Below are positions 32,759-42,791 of a stretch of DNA of 64,000 nucleotides, piece after piece. The stretch is taken from assembly GCA_019022495.1 (NCBI GenBank), contig JAFEKR010000021.1, positions 310,001 to 374,000 of the forward strand, in the 5' to 3' direction. Origin of the DNA: Epichloe hybrida (taxonomy: Eukaryota > Ascomycota > Sordariomycetes > Hypocreales > Clavicipitaceae). The notes beneath the pieces were generated by a model. It was not told where the DNA came from. It did no database searches and saw only the letters and a program-made list of their open reading frames with translations. Each line of letters starts with the position of its first letter. Position 1 is the stretch's first letter. Both the position numbers and the translations under genes were made by a program.

Positions 32759-33029
32759 CGCGACGAATCGGGAGCTATGAAAATTGACACTAGAGCGCAA
32801 TCGCCTTGTTAGCAAGCGCAAAACGATAAGTCAGTGTGCTTTGACATATCAGTCGCAGGGAGTAGGTAAAGTGTTGCTTCCACAGTCAGACATTCAGAAA
32901 TGGTCATGGACCACAGCAATAACGGTCATCAATGAAGGGAGTACAAGTCACTCTATGACTGGTGCCAGCTGGTGTCTCATCATGAAAGACTGCGGAGGAA
33001 GTGGTTCGTGTATTGAGTTGATGATTGTG

Positions 33030-33360
33030 AACTTACGTTGTAGGAGCTGAGACAATGCAGACGAGATATTGAGTCCAGGTTGTGATAGCGCAGCAAGAGG
33101 ATCTTGCTGGTGCAGCATGAGGGGGAAGAAGTCAAGTACCACAAAGCTCAGAATGCTCTAGAATTTTATGGGAGCCTTGTGCCCCACTAACCAAGAAAAG
33201 CGGGTCTGCTTCGGCTTGTTGCTTCTTTCTGGTTTGTTGCTCAATCAGTCGTTCAATCCTTTCTGCAACAGATGTCGCGGGAGATGATGTTGCTTTCTGA
33301 ATATGGTCAACTTGTACAGGCAGAAGACGGGTTCGGAAGCCCACGAGCGTCATGTTGATC
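33030..33360 (-). CDS. Possible small multi-exon gene, function unknown (doubtful)
   Basis: Upstream of AHA1 on the same strand a frame reads MTLVGFRTRLLPVQVDHIQ from about 33352 through a charged helix AERIERLIEQQTRKKQQAEADPLFL to 33194. A second open piece in another frame reads VVLDFFPLMLHQQDPLAAL and ends at a good GTAAGT donor near 33037. Joining them needs an intron of only about 34 nt (GTTAGT...CTAG), which is shorter than others here. The amino-acid make-up looks protein-like (amphipathic helix, then hydrophobic helix), but I recognise no family. It could equally be leader sequence of AHA1. Ends are approximate. Confidence 0.27.
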
Positions 33361-34968
33361 TCGTTAGCTGATTTAGGCAGACGTGCTTGCTGATCTGTAC
33401 GTACTTGCCATGGTGCATGCCGGTGGGGCACGATTTCCATCGAACATTCACTTGTGTTCAATCCAAAGAAGTATCATAGCAAGCCAGCACGTCGTCTCCG
33501 TTCAGACGATTGCTCAATACAAGAGAGTCGTCTATGCGTGCTCTCAGTCATGGTAGCAAAATACTCAGCAAGCTGAATCCAAAGGATGGGGTCCGGTTGA
33601 AAGCATCAATTAGCTGTCCTAACAGTCGATCCCCTTTGTATATGTACGCCCTTTCACTTCCTCGAATGGTGGCGCTTACATAGCCTGCTTCGTATGTATG
33701 CACTGTGATTTTCCCTGGATGCGCATGTTTAGTGTTTAGACATGACCAGGCTATCCAATGCGAGGCACATGACATGATTGTGGCGGAAGATGCTATAATT
33801 GTCAACCGAGAGACTGCACGGACTCCATTCGAGGAGAACTTATCTAAGATCTTCATGCAGTCGATATCCACAAGGAACACTCGACAAGTCGCATGGTGAA
33901 AGCGAGCTTTACATAATAGGTGTCACATGGAATCAATAGTTTGGGATGGGGGGGTGGATTGGTTTTAGACGAGAAAGGTTTTCTTTTTCTTCATCCACAT
34001 ATGTAACTACATACATATGCAACACGGCAATCCTGGGCCCTGGCAGACCTTGTAGGGGATGAGCAATTCCGATGTACCTACTCAAGTATGTATTGGTCTC
34101 GCTGTTGTTCTTCAAACGACAGTCCTCAAATTCACGTCAATGAAAGTAAAAGGGGTGAACAGCTCTCCTGGTATCGGAAAAGCGGTGATGGTATTCGAAC
34201 GACGGACACCAGAAAACGACGAGGTGCCCGAAGAAGCCGCCTTCTTGACCCTCTTGACCTGCATGTGGCCAATCAACGGCTCGGCATGCCCGCGGATTTG
34301 ATGGATGGACCAACGGGACCGACGCCTAGCGCCTCGGTACGTACATACATGCACCTGTCACTGTACATACATACACCGTGTGGGAGAGCTTGTTGAGATC
34401 TGTTGACAGCCATGCCACAGCTCAAGAGTGGGATGCAACGCAAATCACAGGTTCCCGCCCACCTGAAGGCACCTGAAGCTGGGCCAGCGTTGTCTTGTCA
34501 TATTTATTTTTTTTATTTTTAGCATCGTGTCCAGCCTTCTGCCCTTTGCCTCTCCTGGCACCCCTGGCCATGCTGCCTTCAACACGTCGAAGAAGCCGAA
34601 GCCTCCCACCCCCACCAGAACGCGGAACGCGGAATGCCCCTGCGAGGCGTATGACCTTTTACTGTAAATAGTCACAAGCTCGTGTCTTGCAGCAGCCTCC
34701 AGTCGACTTAGAAAGCAGTTCACGCTTCACGGACGACCATTCAAGCTGTTCGACTCGGCATCTTCACCTGCGGGCGTCCGAGTCTTTAGCCGCTGGGTTT
34801 TGTCGCTATTCCCTCGGCAAAGCTTCCCCGGTGCCGAGGCCATCTGGTCTATTTTCAGCAGGCACACGGTCGACCATCTGGGTGGGCTGTACATACGGAC
34901 TATAACCTGTAATATAGGCTGCCCCAGAGATCTGCCTTGCTCGAGGCGCCCGTGGCCGTCGATCCAAC
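33361..34968. other. Intergenic upstream of the 1218-aa gene
   Basis: No gene supported. Contains several CATACAT / GTACGTACATACATGC words (34000-34020, 34337-34372), a T-rich run (34501-34520) and, near 34860-34968, the likely promoter and 5' leader of the next gene. Confidence 0.45.
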
Positions 34969-37900
34969 ATGGCTTCGCCCCGTGATCCGGCGCGACTTCG
35001 TCAGGGCCTCGATCCGCTCACGACAAGTTCGCTGGCTCCTTACGGCGGCCGAGCCAGCTCGCCCATATCTGCCGTGTCCATGGCTTCGTCTCATTTTCAA
35101 TCTGCACACACGCCAGCCAGTGCGATACAACCGTACAATCCCCAGGAATGGGTGCCGTCGCCTGCGCAGATGACTGAAAGGTCGCGCCAGTTCGTGGTGG
35201 AGGCGGGACAAGGTATGAGAAGGAACATCTCTTTCTTTTCGCCGCCTAGTTGACCCTTCTTCCCCGTCTCTTCGTTTCCTTGTTGCCGTCAAGGAGCCTG
35301 CGTTTCTACTAGCGACTGACTATGGGTACACTTCAAGCTTCGCCGCTTCCCCCTCCGCCGTATAGTCCTCCTCGAAGCCGGCAGCAGCGACCGATGAGCG
35401 CTGCCTTTGAGCATACAGTTGCTTTAGGCTCAACACCTCCGCCCCCCTCAAGAATGGCAATGGCGCCGCTTCATAGACCTTCTCCAGAACCTCCAGGAAA
35501 TCCCTCTTTTCCACCACCACCAGGTGCGAGGGGGCCGGGGAACCCGCGAGAACGTCGCTTTGGATTGCCATCTCTGAGTCGAAGAAAGGAGCACGAACAG
35601 CCGCCAACAGGCTCACCCGACGCCCAAGCGGCTGCCATGCACGCGAGGAGAAGCATAGGCCCATTGATGCTTCGCCAAGAACCTGAACGTATGATGGCGC
35701 CTGTTCCCAGTGGATTTCCTCATGTCGGACCGCCAGCAGCCCGGCGAGCAGCCTCAACAGGTGCCATTGATACGCCTGCCTCTCAGCGCTCACGTTCAAC
35801 GTCACAAACAAGGTGGGAGCCCGGGATGCCACTTCCGCCGCCGCCACCAGGTCCTCCACCATCGAATTCGAGGTCACAAAGTGTGCAAAGCATCGACCGA
35901 GCAAGCGTCCCCATCATCTCACCTCCAACCCGCCGACCACCACCTAGCGGTGTTGCTTCCTTGGGACCCGTTCCTCCTACACCGGCCGACTGGGTTGACA
36001 CAGATGCAGAGTCCGGCCGACCGAGCCAAGTAAACCGTGGCCGCTCACCCGGCCTGGTCATTGATACCACAACCGCGGCCAATGCCACCGATGTTCCCGA
36101 ACCGCTGGGATCATCCAACAGTACTGGGGGGCTCAACAGAGCCAGGGCAGTGCGACATGACAAGACAATCATTCAACGACGAGTGGAAAGCAAAAGTCGA
36201 CACGTATCTCATGGTTCTATCGATGCCATGACTCAACCTCACGACATATCGGATATCGTCGTTCCCTCGAGCTCCAGTGGGCTCATGCGCAGACTGACCG
36301 CCAACAAGTCGACTCCACGGAGCGCGAGTAGACGAGAGATGGAGGCGCCACCAACCGGTGATTCATTCACGAATGATTCCCGAAACTCAACCCCTCGTGG
36401 CCCCCCCGGATCCGCCCAGCTTGAGGCAGCAACACCAGCAGCCTCACCACCCTTCTCCCCTCACCAGAGCAAGATATCACAAACACCTGCCACTGCACCG
36501 CTAGCGGCGCCCAAGTCGTTGCCTACCCCTCCCCCGCAGACTCGATCAGCATCTGGATCTCGGGCGAGAGACTCATCCCGTCCACCAGTGATGGCGTCGA
36601 CCCCTGTCACGAAACAAGCGGTTGTAGCTCAGACGGGGGATCAATTCGCTGCTGCCACCATCGACAGATACCGAGCGTTTGCAATCAAGGAGTCTCTAGC
36701 TGCTTCGGATGCTGACCGCGTCCGCATGTTTGCCGATCTCATCGTCAACGAATCCAGAATAAGAAGAGAAAGATATTCATTGGCCATAGGAGCCATGGGC
36801 TCAGAAATATTCGATCTGACTCGCGACCTCTTCCGTCCCATGGTAGCCTCGACATCAAGGAGGGAATCGGGGTCATCTCAAGAGGAATGGACACCTGCAT
36901 CTACTGGCCCAAGTCATTCACTGCGAGGGGGGTCTGCAGGTTTAGCCATGCACGGGGATGGCCATTCTTTCTCAGCGCCAGCGTCTGCCAACCTTCCCGC
37001 ATCACCGAGCGGAGCCCCTCCACCGCCCGGCAACACCAACTGGGCAAACAACTACATGCCCTCACTCTCGCCCATACTCAGCATGAGCGTCAGCGACAAT
37101 TACGAGAACGGAAGTTCAAGAGGACGCCCACCAAGTCGGTGGTGGGAGGCTGATTCTCAGGGAGAACCCCGCCTGTTTGAAAGATCAAAACGAGAATCAA
37201 AGTATATGGGAGTGCCAAAGGACCAATGGCTCAAAGAAGAGCAGGGAACCGGTGCCGGGGCCGGGGCCGGGGCCGGGGCCGGGGGTACAAGTGACTACGG
37301 GTCGTCCTCCGGGTACCCTCCGGAAAAGACCGGATGGCATGATCAGGGGGGCTCCTCTGCTGGTGCACCACAGCGATTGGGACTGTCGGGCGGCACTCCT
37401 GGTGGCTCAAGCTCGTCCCCCTCGACTTACAACGATAAGCCGGACGGTCTGGACGTCTCGCGACTCGTCACTTTGCCACCGCCATATCCTCGTCACCATC
37501 CAGCCGTCAACAATAATCACCCTCAGCTCGCGGCAATCAGGGCCTTGGTGCGGTCATTGAACGATTTTTCCGAGGTGAACAAGGTCAAGGAGAGGTTCGC
37601 AATGGAGACGTCCAAGCGTCGGGAGGAATTCTCCAAAGCTGCATCCGAGCGTAGACAAGCACTCATGACTAATCTGCAGAAAGAGATAAGCTCAGGCAAC
37701 ATCGGGTATGCTGATGCTGCCGCCATCGAATCGGACTCGCAGGACCAAGAAAAAGATAGGAAGAAGGAGCTGGAGAAGGAAGAATACGAGAAGTTTCAGA
37801 ATGGAGTCATCCTACCGTTGAACGATCTCTTGACGGGCCGCATCACGACGGCTGCCAATTTGTTTGATGATCTCGCAAAACATCTGTTTGACAATGGACA

Positions 37901-38750
37901 GATTGATGCTGACATGCCCCAAGAAGAAGGAGATGATCGGCCAGAGCTGCTTGAGAAGCTCACTCTTCTCAAGTGGATATTCGAAACACGCGAGTCATTG
38001 CATCGAGCTATCTACGATATTCTGTCGGACCGGAATACGCGATACGGCGAGGTAGTCATGACGCCGTATCGACTCTCGGGTAATCACGAGAAGCTCAAGT
38101 CGGCTGAGGCGTTCTTCGCAGAGGATGCGGCAAGGCGCGAATGTGCGTTTGCCAACGAAGTGCTGGATCGAGCGCGAGATTTCAGATCCGTACTTGAAAA
38201 GGCAGTCGAGCGCGGTGTGGCGCTGCAATTGTCGGCTTTTTGGGATATTGCGCCGCCGTTGCGCCGCTTGTTGGACAGCATTCCCTCGGATCTCAATGGA
38301 TTCGGCATTCAAATCCCAGCTTCAGAGTTTGACGAAAATCCGGCGTACCACGATCATCCCCTCCAGTACCTCTACAGCATCCTGATGCACACGGAAAAGA
38401 GCACATACCAATTCATCGAATCGCACACCAACCTGCTGTGTCTCCTCCACGAAGTCAAAGAAGCAGTGGTCCACGCCAAGGCAAGAGTGCTGGAAACGAG
38501 GGTAGCTGAGGATGACGGCACTCGGATTCCCCTGGAGGAGCGCAGCCAGAGAGCGCAACTCATGCGACAAGGCGAGGATCGACGACTGACGGAAGACCTC
38601 AAGGAGAAGGTGCGCGAGGTTCAAGATCAGTGGAACAGCGCACTCGGGGAAGGCATTCAAAATGTCAAGGGCTGCACTAGGGAATGGCTACTGAGCACTG
38701 GAGGATGGGATGAGACACTGGAGGAAGGGGCAGTATTTTCTGGTGTGTAG
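34969..38750 (+). CDS. Conserved-looking 1218-aa protein, Pro/Ser-rich with helical C-terminus, unknown function
   Basis: Two exons, 34969-35212 and 35338-38750. A GTATGA...CTTCAAG intron joins FVVEAGQ to ASPLPPPPYSPP in frame; the earlier CTAG acceptor at 35312 is out of frame. Residues 1 to about 530 are low-complexity Pro/Ser/Arg sequence (PPPPPGPPPS, many SRS). A first ordered block near 540-600 reads TGDQFAAATIDRYRAFAIKESLAASDADRVRMFADLIV, possibly a regulatory helical domain. A GAGAGAGAG run (GGCCGG repeat, 37250-37284) lies in a linker. From about residue 840 to the end is a long helical region with coiled-coil character (KERFAMETSKRREEFSKAASERR; DRKKELEKEEYEKFQ). No enzyme motif or transmembrane segment is seen. 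Cytoskeletal or polarity-scaffold roles would fit the layout, but that is a guess. Confidence 0.8.
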
Positions 38751-39264
38751 CCGGCAGCTGCGCAGGGTGGTGGGCTTCTTTCTCTTCTTTTTCTTCTTTT
38801 TACATGATTCTTGTTGCTGTGAATTTGTTTTCCCCCCCTTTGTTACATGCATATCGATACCCCCTCATATCTAGAGGAAATCACGACGGGCGATTTGAGG
38901 ATATTGAATTAATGATCTAATGGCATCACCATGGTTTTCCGTTGCACGAGCCGCTGCAAAGAGAAAAGCGCGACGAGCACATGATTATAACGTGTAAACT
39001 GGGTATCTATCCATTGCTTGATTTTTTGTACAGTTGCCCACGGCGGCAATGCTGATGATGCCCCTTGGCTGTTGCATGTGATCCCGTACACACGGCGTTG
39101 TTGATGCAGGGTGTCCATCTGTCTTGTCTGTCCCTGGATCTGCGCCACCCTTGCTTCATTCTTTCATCATTCTTTCTCGCGGGGTCATCAGAGGCCCGTC
39201 ATTGAACAGACGATTCATTTCCATTTCCCCCCATGCATGCCAATTCGATTCGGTTCAGTTCAGT
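38751..39264. other. Convergent intergenic
   Basis: About 510 bp between the 3' ends of the 1218-aa gene and FMC1. Starts with a T/C-rich patch. A GGTTCAGTTCAGTTCAGTT short repeat sits at 39252-39270. No gene. Confidence 0.5.
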
Positions 39265-39585
39265 TCAGTTCCCCGCGCGGTCCTGCCCGAACAAGGCGGG
39301 CATATCCAGGCCCACCCTCCTGGCGGACAGCCGCACCCTTTCCCCCTCGTCCATGTCCATGCCGGGGTTGTACCGCTCGATGAGGGTGACGTAGAGCCTT
39401 TGCGAGCGCAGATAAGCCGCGAGCTGCTCGGCCTGCTCGGCCTGCGCGACCGGCGACGATGAGTCGGAGAAGGAGGCGCGCAGGTGCTTGCGGAGGGGGG
39501 ATCGGGGGGCGGCGAGGATGGGTCGGGGGGGGAGCTCGCGGAGGATGGCGCGGTAGACGGAGCGGAGGCGGGCTGGCTGGGCCAT
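39265..39585 (-). CDS. FMC1: Mitochondrial ATP synthase F1 assembly factor Fmc1 (LYR-like)
   Basis: Small matrix protein that, in yeast, stabilises the assembly chaperone Atp12 and so supports F1-ATPase formation at high temperature. A single-exon gene of 106 aa, a usual length. The N-terminus MAQPARLRSVYRAILRELPP carries the degenerate LYR-type motif (LRSVYR) of the family. A helix rich in Ala/Gln/Glu (QAEQAEQLAAYLRSQR) and a closing LIERYNPGMDMDEGERVRLSARRVGLDMP follow, as in Fmc1 relatives. Divergent from MET22 with a shared 485-bp promoter. Confidence 0.87.
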   Translation of the reverse strand: MAQPARLRSVYRAILRELPPRPILAAPRSPLRKHLRASFSDSSSPVAQAEQAEQLAAYLRSQRLYVTLIERYNPGMDMDEGERVRLSARRVGLDMPALFGQDRAGN

Positions 39586-40070
39586 TAGTTCTGCGAGTCT
39601 TGTGAAGTTTTTTTTGGTTTTTTTTTTTTTTTTTTTTTTTTTTTTGCGCGTGTTGCAGAAGTTGGCGTTGTTGGTTGGCTTGGGGCAGAAAGAAGAAAAG
39701 GAAGGCAGGCCCTTGGAGCTTTGGCGCTGGCAATGGGGGTCGGATGTGTCGGATGTCGGAGGTCGGATGTCGGATGTCGGATGTCGGATGGAGGGGCAGA
39801 GGCAAGCTACGTATGTACATATGTAAGCTTGTCAACCACACCTCGACATCTCCTCGCATCTCATCCCATCCGTCCCGACAATCCATAAAAGTTCCCATTT
39901 TCTCACCCTCATTCATCCTTCCCCGCCCCTCCCCAACGCTGGCTCTCCTCACTCCTCGCCACCTCACGACGACCGCCGCCCTTCTCCGGCTCCGCCAGCT
40001 ATCAAACCAGTTCTCGGCACTGCCCTCCTCCTCCTCCTCCTCCCCCCCTCCCTCCGGGACTCCCTCCAGG
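39586..40070. promoter_or_regulatory. Shared divergent promoter FMC1 / MET22
   Basis: The region between the two head-to-head starts contains a near-pure T tract (about 39608-39645) and a CGGATGT tandem tract (about 39737-39789, some seven copies with one GGAGGTC variant), then C/T-rich DNA with CTCCTCCTC just before the MET22 ATG. Poly(dT) tracts are nucleosome-depleting elements in yeasts; that role here is inference. Confidence 0.5.
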
Positions 40071-41192
40071 ATGATCGCAAGCCCATCGTACGCGCGCGAG
40101 CTGGAGGTCGCCCAGCTTGCGGTCCAGCGCGCCGCCATGCTCACCAAGCGCGTCTTCCACGACAAGGTCAACCAGGGAACGGTGGACAAGGACGACAAGT
40201 CCCCCGTCACCGTGGGCGACTTCGGCGCCCAGGCGCTCATCATTGCCGCTCTCCGGCACAACTTCCCCGGGGACGCCATCGTCGCTGAGGAGGAGGCCAC
40301 GCGGCTGAGGGAGGACGCGGGCCTGCGCGACACCGTCTGGGACCTCGTCAGGGACACGCATCTCGACGACGAGTCGGCCGAGGAGACGCTCGGCGGGCCC
40401 ATCGGGGACGCGGGCCTCATGCTCGACCTGATCGACCTCGGCGGCAGCCCCGGCGGCGCCACGGGCCGCATCTGGACCATCGACCCCATCGACGGCACAA
40501 AGGGCTTCCTCCGCGGCGGCCAGTACGCCGTCTGCCTGGGCCTCTTGGTGGACGGCGAGGTGCGCGTCGGCGTCCTGGCCTGTCCCAACCTTCCCGTCGA
40601 CGACGCGGCCCGCCTCACCGCCGACATCGGGTCCAACCAGACCGCCGCCGGCCAGACCGCCGCCGGCCAGACCGATGGCCCCGGGGGGGGCGCCAGGGGC
40701 GTGCTCTTCTCGGCCGTGGAGCACAAGGGCGCCGACAGCCGTCCCCTCGCCACGGGTCGCCTGTCCCCCGAGAGCAGCCACATCGGCATGCGGGCCATGA
40801 CGGACCTCGCCGGCGCTACCTTTTGCGAGTCGGTCGAGGCCGGACACTCTGCTCACGACGACCAGGCCGTCATCGCGCGGAAGCTGGGCATCACGCAGCC
40901 CAGCGTCCGCATGGACAGCCAGGCCAAGTACGGCTCCATCGCGCGCGGCGCCGGCGACATTTACCTGCGTCTGCCCGTCAAGGCCACCTACCAGGAGAAG
41001 ATCTGGGATCACGCCGCCGGGGATCTGATCGTGCGGGAGTCGGGCGGTCAGGTCACCGACATTTACGGCAAGAGGCTCGATTTCAGCGTCGGCAGGACCT
41101 TGGCCAACAACAAGGGCGTCGTGGCGGCGCCCTCGGGTGTTCACGACCGCGTTTTGAAGGTTGTGCAGGAAGTATTGAAGATTGGTCAATAA
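40071..41192 (+). CDS. MET22: 3'(2'),5'-bisphosphate nucleotidase
   Basis: Hydrolyses 3'-phosphoadenosine 5'-phosphate (and PAPS) to AMP, removing the by-product of sulphate assimilation; a lithium- and sodium-sensitive enzyme (Hal2/Met22). Single exon, 373 aa. Metal and substrate motifs in order: VTVGDFGAQA (47-55), EEEA (73-76), WTIDPIDGTKGF (135-146, the signature of Li-sensitive phosphatases) and WDHAAGDLIVRESGG (motif 2). A KYGSIARGAGDIYLRLP stretch precedes the latter. A low-complexity insert TAAGQTAAGQTDGPGGG lies in a surface loop near residue 195. The ATG at 40071 is chosen because the conserved helix starts at residue 5; the frame is open upstream but low-complexity. Codon use is markedly G/C-rich compared with neighbours. 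Confidence 0.95.
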   Translation: MIASPSYARELEVAQLAVQRAAMLTKRVFHDKVNQGTVDKDDKSPVTVGDFGAQALIIAALRHNFPGDAIVAEEEATRLREDAGLRDTVWDLVRDTHLDDESAEETLGGPIGDAGLMLDLIDLGGSPGGATGRIWTIDPIDGTKGFLRGGQYAVCLGLLVDGEVRVGVLACPNLPVDDAARLTADIGSNQTAAGQTAAGQTDGPGGGARGVLFSAVEHKGADSRPLATGRLSPESSHIGMRAMTDLAGATFCESVEAGHSAHDDQAVIARKLGITQPSVRMDSQAKYGSIARGAGDIYLRLPVKATYQEKIWDHAAGDLIVRESGGQVTDIYGKRLDFSVGRTLANNKGVVAAPSGVHDRVLKVVQEVLKIGQ

Positions 41193-41344
41193 GAAAAAAA
41201 AACACATATATATATATACGGGCATGGGCAGAGCAGAGAAGGGGGAAAGTAAAAAAAAGGTTGCTTTGCGGGCAAGTCGGACAACAGCAAATTGTACACC
41301 AGAAAAAAAGAAAAAAAAATTGTCAAATCTTGCCAGCGTCAAGA

Positions 41345-42335
41345 CTACTTGATCTTCTTCTGCTTCAACCTGATGGTCTGGTCATTGATAAACACTCCCT
41401 TGCCCTTATACGGCTCCGGCGGCCGCCACATCCTCACCTTCCCCGCAAACGACATGATGGCCTCCCGATCCGTGCCCTCGAGCAGAATCCTCGTCGGGGA
41501 CGGCGTCGTCACCGTCACGCCCGGCGGGATGCCCTCCTCCACAGGGTGCGTAAACCCCAGCTTCAGGCACAGGAATTTCTGCCCGGGGTACTGCTCCTTG
41601 GCGCCCCGGCGCTCGACGCTCGCTCGGTATCCCACGCCCACGAGGCGGAGTATGGCCGTGTGGCCTTCCGACACCCCCCTCACGTGGTTGGTCAGGTACG
41701 ACCACGATGTTCCTGCCCGGACCCAAAGTCAGTATGAACTCCAACCCAATACCGCTTTCCCCCAAACCTGTACTTCTAGGGTTAAAGGTTGAACCATGGG
41801 AAAGTTGTGTCCAATGCATACCCCACATCTCCTTCTGCTGCTTGACATTCGCATCCTCGACGCCCAACGACACCGTCTTGTTCTCCAAGTCCTGCCGCAG
41901 GCTGACGAATTCAGGAACATCAAGTCCCAGTTTCCCTGTGAAAAAAAAAAAAAAAACATCTTTGGTCAGCTACGTCCGTCCTGCCGTACAAGTTGACCTG
42001 CATTCCGGTGGCAGCGCAGAACCACCACCACTGCGACCTCGAGCCAATGAAAACTCACCCAACGGTCCTTTGACCGTGATCCTTCTATTCACGGTAGGTT
42101 TGTACGACGTCTTGGACTTGACTTTCTTCAAGTCGCCCATCGACAATTCGACGCCGGGGGGGATGGTAATCGGCGTTCGACCAAGTTTCGAAGGTCGCTT
42201 TGTCGTCGTCGAGAATTGTCTTTGCGCAAACGTTGGCCACGCTGGCACGAGCAACCCTGGCAGGGCTGAGCCCGAAGACGAGCCCAAGGCATGTCCCAGC
42301 ACCTTGCACCGGCGAGGCATGGTTTTTGAGGCCAT
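41345..42335 (-). CDS. MRPL6: Mitochondrial ribosomal protein uL6m
   Basis: Large-subunit mitoribosomal protein L6. Exons 42335-42059, 41935-41822 and 41712-41345 (GTGAGT...TTCACAG; GTATGC...GGCAG) give 252 aa. An Arg/Ala-rich leader of about 40 residues ending QRQFSTTTKRPSKLGRTP is a mitochondrial presequence. The L6 domain follows: ITIPPGVEL, RRITVKGPLG-KLGLDVPEF, then TSWSYLTNHVRGVSEGHTAILRLVGVGYRA. The C-terminal signature region KVRMWRPPEPYKGKGVFINDQTIRLKQ matches the L6 PEPYKGKGI-type motif. Intron 1 ends in a long T tract. ATG at 42335 is the first in frame; ATG at 42320 has the better ACCATG context and is an alternative. Confidence 0.94.
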
Positions 42336-42791
42336 TGAGTCCTGTCCTTGCTGTCGCAATGGATGGGACGTGTTTCGTTGTACTGACTGTGATTGAAGGT
42401 CAGCGCGGATTGACAACCCATACTTTTCGTACGCTTAGTCATCTTATCACGTGCTGTACGTATCCCCTTAATCACGTCACTCATTTGAGTCATTTCCTGG
42501 AAATTCAAAAAAAAAAAAAAACAAGAAGCGGACATACAACAGGTATCCTTGGCGTCACAAATTTTGTAATTCAAAACAAAAATAAGAACAAGAACTTGCT
42601 TTGTTTTTGACTCATGACGTACAATCTTCCCAATGTAGCACAGTCACTGAGTGATAAAAGCCATCTTTTTTAACCCCTCCTTAGGGGGGGTGGAATGTAG
42701 TTATTACAATACCGAAGTAAATTTTACCTGCTCACGCCACGCTTAATTGAACGAGATACAATGGCGGGGTTCAAATAACCCAACAGGCACC
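42336..42791. other. Intergenic MRPL6 / TUB2
   Basis: About 455 bp upstream of MRPL6 and downstream of beta-tubulin. A-run at 42508-42522. Nothing else supported. Confidence 0.5.

Noticed and set aside
39260..41342. Long antisense frames (512 and 446 aa) opposite FMC1/MET22
   Set aside because: They are G/C-driven shadows of MET22 and its promoter; the sense strand has full catalytic motifs.
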